Source: an uncultured Bacteroidales bacterium (GTDB taxonomy: Bacteria; Bacteroidota; Bacteroidia; Bacteroidales; UBA932). Taken from it: a stretch of 12,477 bases of DNA. Location of the stretch: contig CAKUYG010000052.1 of NCBI GenBank assembly GCA_934702165.1, forward strand, positions 1-12,477, in the 5' to 3' direction. Positions 7,731-12,477 of this stretch are shown here, in pieces (within the stretch, counting starts at the first letter, position 1; each line of letters starts with the position of its first letter). Below the pieces are notes generated by a model that was not told the origin of the DNA, did no database searches, and saw only the letters and a list, made by a program, of their open reading frames with translations. The translations under genes and the position numbers were made by a program.

Positions 7731-9266
7731 CTAATGCTTAAAGTGTCTTACCCCTGTCATCAGCATGGTGATGCCGCACTCGTCAGCCTTGGCCACGGCA
7801 TCGTTGTCGCGGATGCTGCCTCCCGGCTGTACTATGGCGCTCACCCCGTACTGCGCTGCCAGGGCCACAGTGTCGTCAAACGGCAGGAAGCCGTCAGAAG
7901 CAAGTACCAGTCCGTCGGTATAACCCGCCTCCCGGGCCTGCTTGAGGGCTATCTCGGCAGAGCCCACACGGTTGGTCTGTCCGGCACCGACACCTATGGT
8001 ATGCCCGTCACGCACTACCGCTATTGCATTGGACTTGATATGCTTGACTATCCTCCATCCGAAGTCGATGTCACGCATCTGCGCTTCTGTGGGCTTGGCC
8101 TTGGTCACGCACATGTCCGCCGTCAGTTTCTCCACACAGGTGTCAAGCTGCTGGGCGAGCATGCCTCCACATACGCTGATATACTGCATCTGAGGCTTGG
8201 CGTCAGGAGTCATGTCCACTTTGAGGACACGGAGGTTCTTCTTGGAGGAGAGAATCTCTAGGGCCTCCGGAGTGAATGAAGGCGCGATGACTATCTCGAG
8301 AAATATAGGCTTCATCCCCGCTGCAACTTCGGCTGTGAGTTCCCTGTTGACGGCCACAATGCCGCCGTAGATGCTCACCTTGTCGGCCTCGTAAGCCGCC
8401 TGCCAGGCCTTCTCTATGGTCTCTCCCACAGCAGCCCCGCAAGGGTTCATGTGCTTGAGCGCCACGCAGAAAGGTTCACTGAAGTCACGAAGTACACAGA
8501 GCGCCGCGTTGGCGTCCTGGATATTGTTGTATGAGAGTTCCTTACCCTGGATCTGCTCCGCAAACGGAAGAGCGTATGAGCACTTCTGGGCCCCGGCGTA
8601 GAACTTGGCGCTCTGGTGAGGGTTCTCCCCGTAGCGGAGGGACTGCTTGAGCTCGTACTCAAGGAAGAGCTTCTCTGTGAGCCCTGCCTGGGCACGCATA
8701 TAACGTGCAATGCAGATATCATACTCGGCCGTATGGGTGTAGGCCTTTGCTGAGAGTTTGAGCCTCGTCTCATCGGAGGTGGACCCGGCGGACTTGAGTT
8801 CGGAGAGCACATTGTCGTAATCTGCAGGATCGCAGATCACCGTCACATCCCTCCAGTTCTTGGCCGAACTGCGGAGCATGGACGGCCCGCCGATGTCTAT
8901 GTTTTCTATAGCGTCAGCCATGGTGACTCCTTCTTTGGCTATAGTCTGGCGGAAAGGATAGAGGTTGACGCATACGAGGTCAATCGGCGTTATCCCCTGC
9001 TCAGATAGGGTCTGCATGTGTGAAGGAAGGTCACGTCTTGCAAGCAGGCCGCCGTGGACCTTCGGATGAAGTGTCTTCACCCTCCCGTCAAGGATCTCCG
9101 GAAAACCGGTCACCTCACTTATCCCGATTGTCTTGATTCCGCTGTCCTCCAGCAGTTTCTGAGTACCTCCGGTGGCTACTATCTCCCAACCCAGAGAGAC
9201 GAGGCCCTCCACAAACGGCACCAGGCCGGTCTTGTCACTGACGCTGACCAAAGCTCTTTTGCTCAT
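7731..9266 (-). CDS. purH: Bifunctional AICAR transformylase / IMP cyclohydrolase
   Basis: PurH performs the last two steps to IMP: formyl transfer from 10-formyl-THF to AICAR, then ring closure. The protein has 511 residues, normal for the family. The N-terminal IMP cyclohydrolase (MGS-like) domain shows SVSDKTGL at 8-15, ATGGT at 31-35 and GRVKTLHPKVHGGLL at 61-75. The transformylase domain shows SLRYGENPHQ at 209-218, the catalytic Lys271-His272 pair in KHMNPCG, SNAIAV at 412-417, GAGQTNRV at 428-435, and SDGFLPFDD at 457-465. I chose the ATG at 9266 (MSKRALVS) over an in-frame TTG three codons earlier. It follows purN by 5 bp and precedes purD::folD by 3 bp. Its folate cofactor would come from the FolD half of the next gene product. 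Confidence 0.98.
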   Translation of the reverse strand: MSKRALVSVSDKTGLVPFVEGLVSLGWEIVATGGTQKLLEDSGIKTIGISEVTGFPEILDGRVKTLHPKVHGGLLARRDLPSHMQTLSEQGITPIDLVCVNLYPFRQTIAKEGVTMADAIENIDIGGPSMLRSSAKNWRDVTVICDPADYDNVLSELKSAGSTSDETRLKLSAKAYTHTAEYDICIARYMRAQAGLTEKLFLEYELKQSLRYGENPHQSAKFYAGAQKCSYALPFAEQIQGKELSYNNIQDANAALCVLRDFSEPFCVALKHMNPCGAAVGETIEKAWQAAYEADKVSIYGGIVAVNRELTAEVAAGMKPIFLEIVIAPSFTPEALEILSSKKNLRVLKVDMTPDAKPQMQYISVCGGMLAQQLDTCVEKLTADMCVTKAKPTEAQMRDIDFGWRIVKHIKSNAIAVVRDGHTIGVGAGQTNRVGSAEIALKQAREAGYTDGLVLASDGFLPFDDTVALAAQYGVSAIVQPGGSIRDNDAVAKADECGITMLMTGVRHFKH

Positions 9267-9271
9267 ATATC

Positions 9272-9844
9272 TCAATTATTTATAAGTCTTGCTATTGTTT
9301 CTACATAGAGCGCATGCTCTATCTTCTGTCCGAGACGATGTACTTCCGCCGGATCATCCCCATCGTACTCAAAGGCACGTTGGGCGATTATGCGGCCTCC
9401 GTCCAGTTCAGAATTCACATAATGGATGGTGATGCCGTAGACCTTGACGCCATACTCGACGGCCTGCTCTACAGCATGAGCCCCACGGAATGCGGGGAGC
9501 AGCGAAGGATGGATGTTGATGATACGTCCACCGTAGGCGTCGAGCAGCACATCGGAGACGATGCGCATGTAACCGGCCAGGCACACCAGATCCACACCGA
9601 GCGCATCCATCCTGGAGACTATCTCCTTTTCGAAATCAGCCTTGCTTGCATAGTCCTTGGGGGAGAAAACAAAACTCTCCACCCCACGCGCCGCAGCCTT
9701 GCCCACGACAGCCGCCGAAGGCTTGTCACAGACCATCAGGACGACATCGGCATCGAGCCTCCCGTCCTTGCATGCGTCATCTATGGCCTCGAAATTCGAG
9801 CCGGTGCCGCTGGCGAAGACGGCAAGTTTTTTTCTCTCGCCCAT
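9272..9844 (-). CDS. purN: Phosphoribosylglycinamide formyltransferase (GAR transformylase 1)
   Basis: PurN transfers the formyl group of 10-formyl-THF to GAR, giving FGAR. The 190 residues are typical. The phosphate-binding loop ASGTGSNFEA lies at 11-20. The catalytic trio is Asn110 and His112 in INIHPSLLPAF and Asp148 in SELDGG. The start chosen is the ATG at 9844, one base after the purM stop (TGA-T-ATG). An in-frame GTG six codons earlier (9862) would overlap purM and add no conserved residues. Substrate and cofactor both come from the fused PurD-FolD protein encoded two genes downstream. Confidence 0.97.
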   Translation of the reverse strand: MGERKKLAVFASGTGSNFEAIDDACKDGRLDADVVLMVCDKPSAAVVGKAAARGVESFVFSPKDYASKADFEKEIVSRMDALGVDLVCLAGYMRIVSDVLLDAYGGRIINIHPSLLPAFRGAHAVEQAVEYGVKVYGITIHYVNSELDGGRIIAQRAFEYDGDDPAEVHRLGQKIEHALYVETIARLINN

Positions 9845-9845
9845 A

Positions 9846-10871
9846 TCAGATGATGTTGACACCAGGAGTGCCGGTGACCTTGCCGATCACAGAAGCCTTC
9901 TCTCCATGGCTCTCAAGGATGGAAATGGCCTTCTGCGCCTCGGAAGGGTCGAGTACGATGACCATGCCTATACCCATGTTGAAGATGTTGAACATCTCCC
10001 TGTGCGGCACGCCGCCCCATTTCTCAAGCATTTTGAACACAGGAAGAATCTCCCAGGTCCCTTCATGGATCTCCAGGCCCTGTCCGTCGTGGAGCACGCG
10101 CGGGATGTTCTCATCGAAGCCACCACCTGTGATATGGCTGATACCGTGCACATCGCAGCTGCGGATCACATCCAGCACCTGCTTGACATAAATCCTGGTC
10201 GGGGTCAGGAGAACCTCGCCAAGAGTCCTGCCACCGAACTCGGCTACAGCATCGCCGTATGATAGTCCGTTGTCTGCAACTATCTTGCGTACAAGGCTGA
10301 AGCCGTTGGAATGGACACCGGTGGAAGCTATGCCCACAAGCACATCCCCCTCCTTGACCTTGCTTCCGTCTATAAGCTTTGATTTCTCGACCACGCCCGT
10401 GGTGAAGCCGGCGATGTCATATTCGCCACCCTCATACATCCCGGGCATCTCGGCTGTCTCTCCACCCACAAGGGCGCAGCCGGCCTGCCTGCATCCTTCC
10501 GCAACTCCTGCCACGATGGCCTCGACCTTCGACGGTTCGTTGTGTCCGACAGCCACATAATCAAGGAATATGAGAGGTTCAGCACCCTGAGCGAGAACAT
10601 CGTTGACGCACATGGCCACGGCGTCGATGCCGACAGTGTCATGCTTGTCCATCGCAAAGGCGATCTTGAGCTTGGTCCCCACACCGTCAGTGCCGCTGAC
10701 AAGCACCGGCTCCCTGACTCCGAGAGATGAAAGGTCAAACATTCCTCCGAACGAGCCTATGCCACCCATCGAGCCGGGGCGGACCGTAGAGGCCACGTGC
10801 TGCTTTATGCGGCGGACCACTTCATAGCCCGCTTCCAGATTGACTCCGGCGTTTTCGTATGATTTTGCCAT
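9846..10871 (-). CDS. purM: Phosphoribosylformylglycinamidine cyclo-ligase (AIR synthetase)
   Basis: PurM closes FGAM to AIR with ATP, the step after PurL. The 341 residues are full length for the PurM/ThiL-type ATP-binding fold, whose relatives include PurL itself. Seen motifs: SGTDGVGTK at 59-67, the acidic stretch MCVNDVLAQGAEPLIFLDY at 87-105, LVGGETAEMPG at 134-144, HITGGGFDEN at 246-255, and a late FNMGIGMV. The ATG at 10871 gives the usual N-terminus (SYENAGVNLEAG). It lies 11 bp after purC and one base before purN, inside a tight operon. Confidence 0.98.
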   Translation of the reverse strand: MAKSYENAGVNLEAGYEVVRRIKQHVASTVRPGSMGGIGSFGGMFDLSSLGVREPVLVSGTDGVGTKLKIAFAMDKHDTVGIDAVAMCVNDVLAQGAEPLIFLDYVAVGHNEPSKVEAIVAGVAEGCRQAGCALVGGETAEMPGMYEGGEYDIAGFTTGVVEKSKLIDGSKVKEGDVLVGIASTGVHSNGFSLVRKIVADNGLSYGDAVAEFGGRTLGEVLLTPTRIYVKQVLDVIRSCDVHGISHITGGGFDENIPRVLHDGQGLEIHEGTWEILPVFKMLEKWGGVPHREMFNIFNMGIGMVIVLDPSEAQKAISILESHGEKASVIGKVTGTPGVNII

Positions 10872-10882
10872 ATATGATTGGT

Positions 10883-11599
10883 TTATTTTTCTATGGATTC
10901 GAGGCGGTGCAGAACCTCCTCGTATGAAGGCATTATGTTGCCGAGATCATGGCGGAAGCGGTCCTTGTCGAGCTTCTTCCCCGTGGCGATATCCCAAAGT
11001 CTGCAGGTATCAGGGCTGATCTCGTCAACGACCACAATATGCCCATGTTCGTCTTTGCCAAACTCCAGCTTGAAGTCCACGAGGGTGATGCCTGCACGCC
11101 TGAAGACATCAGTCAGGATGGAGTTGGCCTTGCGCGCCATGCCGTAGATGGCAGACAGCTCGTCTCCGGTCACTATGTCCAGAGCCAGAGCCTGGGTGTC
11201 ATTGATCATCGGATCCCCCAGAGCCGCATCCTTATAATAAAGATCGTATATGGGTACGGAAGGCTTAGTGCCTTCATCAAGGGCAAGCCTGTCCGCGAGA
11301 GAACCGGCGATCAGATTGCGCGAGACCACCTCAAGCGGAATCAATGTGCAAGTGCGGCACAGCTGCTCCCGCTCTCCAAGCAACGAGATGAAATGGGTTC
11401 TGAGCCCCCCACGCTGAAGGCAGTCCATCAGGAAGGCTGAAATCCTGTTGTCCACAATCCCCTTTCCCGGGAAAAGGGCAGTCTTGACATTGTTGTACGC
11501 CGAGGCTACATCCTGGAAACTGAGCACCACCTTGCCGGGGTCGTCGGTCGCATAGACCAGCTTCTCATTGGATTCGCCAAGCAATTCTCCTTTGACCAT
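10883..11599 (-). CDS. purC: SAICAR synthetase (short bacterial form)
   Basis: PurC joins CAIR and aspartate with ATP to form SAICAR. The 238 residues fit the short bacterial type. Both family signatures are present: IPLEVVSRNLIAGS at 87-100 and LVDFKLEFG at 173-181, followed by DEISPDTCRLWD at 192-203 and DKDRFR at 211-216. The N-terminal glycine-rich nucleotide loop is unusual. Where E. coli PurC has YRGKAKTVY, this protein has LGESNEKLVY (residues 7-16), which keeps the second lysine (Lys13) and loses the first. The following strand also differs (QDVASAYNNVK). The rest is well conserved, so I regard it as active. The ATG at 11599 is 3 bp after the purL stop. Confidence 0.95.
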   Translation of the reverse strand: MVKGELLGESNEKLVYATDDPGKVVLSFQDVASAYNNVKTALFPGKGIVDNRISAFLMDCLQRGGLRTHFISLLGEREQLCRTCTLIPLEVVSRNLIAGSLADRLALDEGTKPSVPIYDLYYKDAALGDPMINDTQALALDIVTGDELSAIYGMARKANSILTDVFRRAGITLVDFKLEFGKDEHGHIVVVDEISPDTCRLWDIATGKKLDKDRFRHDLGNIMPSYEEVLHRLESIEK

Positions 11600-11602
11600 A
11601 TC

Positions 11603-12477
11603 TTATTTCTTGCGGAAATACCTTACAGCGTTTTCAAACAGAGGCTGGGACATCTCCTCCTCTATGTTCTTGAACACATTGTTCTCGTAGCGCTCGGAGT
11701 GTCCCATCTTGCCGAGGATCTGGCCGTCCGGGCTGATTATGCCCTCGATGGCGTAGAACGAGCCGTTAGGGTTGGCCGGTGACGCCATGGTCACCTGCTC
11801 CATCACCGGATCGGCGTACTGGAAGGCCACCTGGCCTGCGGCGAAGAGCTCCCGGGCAAGGGTTTCACCTACCACGAACTTGCCTTCTCCATGGCTTACG
11901 GCGATAGTATGCAAGTCACCCTCCTTCATCCCTGAAAGCCAAGGGGAACGGGTCGAGCAGACACGGGTGGTGACCATGCAGGAGACGTGACGGTTGATGT
12001 CGTTGCGGAAGAGGGTCGGGGATTCGCTGGTGACAGCCCCGGCCTTGCCGTACGGGAGAAGCCCGCTCTTGACGAGGGCCTGGAAACCGTTGCAGATGCC
12101 GAGAATAAGTCCTCCCCTATCCACAAGGGCCTGGATTTCCAAGGCTATCTCTTTGTTCTCAAGCACATTGGCTATAAATTTGCCGCTTCCGTCAGGCTCG
12201 TCTCCCGCGGAGAATCCCCCGGCGAGGGCAAGTATCTGACACTCGGAGATGTTCTTTTTCATCTCGGAGATGGATTCGAGCACGTCTGTGGCCGTGAGGT
12301 TGCGGAACACCCCGAAACGGACAGTGGCGCCTGCCTTGCGGAAGGCCTTGGCAGTATCGTAGTCGCAGTTGGTTCCCGGGAACACCGGTATATAGACAAG
12401 CGGATGCTCCACAGGGCCGCCCTCATAGTGAGGCTCCTTATAGGCAGTAGCTTCGCACTTGACGTTCAGCATAGACT
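11603..12477 (-). CDS. purL: FGAM synthase, C-terminal glutaminase domain (partial, cut by right edge)
   Basis: PurL converts FGAR to FGAM using ATP and ammonia from glutamine. Only the last roughly 290 residues are inside the window; the frame is open to the edge, and the codon before the first visible ATG (12472) is a serine codon, so that ATG is internal. The visible part is the class I amidotransferase domain. Counting from the internal Met, it has FPGTNCD at 31-37, GGFSAGDEPDGSG at 85-97, nucleophile Cys127 in GICNGFQ, SHGEG at 193-197, and His258 and Glu260 in GHSER. About 25 linker-like residues precede the domain, which fits the long single-chain PurL rather than a separate PurQ. It is the most upstream gene seen; the operon promoter lies outside the window. 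Confidence 0.95.
   Translation of the reverse strand, partial: SMLNVKCEATAYKEPHYEGGPVEHPLVYIPVFPGTNCDYDTAKAFRKAGATVRFGVFRNLTATDVLESISEMKKNISECQILALAGGFSAGDEPDGSGKFIANVLENKEIALEIQALVDRGGLILGICNGFQALVKSGLLPYGKAGAVTSESPTLFRNDINRHVSCMVTTRVCSTRSPWLSGMKEGDLHTIAVSHGEGKFVVGETLARELFAAGQVAFQYADPVMEQVTMASPANPNGSFYAIEGIISPDGQILGKMGHSERYENNVFKNIEEEMSQPLFENAVRYFRKK

Noticed and set aside
7401..8261. Plus-strand open frame of 286 codons spanning the purH/purD::folD junction
   Set aside because: Antisense to two conserved genes, with no recognisable domain.
9267..9275. Upstream TTG start for purH
   Set aside because: It would overlap the purN stop and adds only three residues; the ATG at 9266 matches the usual N-terminus.
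1..12477. CRISPR arrays, tRNA or rRNA genes, insertion sequences
   Set aside because: No regularly spaced repeats, no cloverleaf-like or rRNA-like stretches, and no transposase-like proteins were seen.

Overview
The window is almost wholly a minus-strand purine biosynthesis operon from a Bacteroidota bacterium, probably of the order Bacteroidales, with one unrelated accessory gene downstream. The assignment rests on three things: Bacteroides-type promoter boxes (TAnnTTTG) in the gaps between genes, gene starts that mostly lack Shine-Dalgarno sequences, and a single-chain PurL with a C-terminal glutaminase domain. I cannot name a genus. The operon genes are GC-rich. The first 1.6 kb is visibly richer in A and T.

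Transcription runs from high to low coordinates: purL (only the C-terminal glutaminase domain is inside the window) - purC - purM - purN - purH - purD::folD (one fused protein) - a BASS/SBF-family membrane transporter - guaB - guaA. Gaps are 1 to 34 bp. The purD::folD/transporter and guaB/guaA junctions overlap. The operon therefore covers FGAM synthase, AIR synthase, SAICAR synthetase, GAR synthetase, both formyl transfers (PurN, PurH), the supply of the 10-formyl-THF used by those two enzymes (FolD), closure to IMP, and the GMP branch (IMP to XMP to GMP). purF, purE/purK, purB and purA are not in the window. The operon's main promoter must lie beyond the right edge. A Bacteroidota-like -7 box in front of guaB may give the GMP branch a promoter of its own.

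Below guaA is a 95-bp gap containing a perfect 41-bp palindrome. It overlaps a well-spaced Bacteroidota promoter for the next gene, an archaeal-type AAA ATPase joined to a DUF234/PD-(D/E)XK nuclease-like domain. That gene looks like an accessory insertion. At the left edge, a TATCTTTG promoter box and a short open frame running off the window suggest the start of another minus-strand gene.

Most notable points: the PurD-FolD fusion, which joins GAR synthesis to folate activation; the palindromic operator-like element at the ATPase promoter; the transporter of unknown substrate translationally coupled inside the purine operon; and unusual nucleotide-site residues in PurD (Cys in place of Glu in GGREHA) and PurC.
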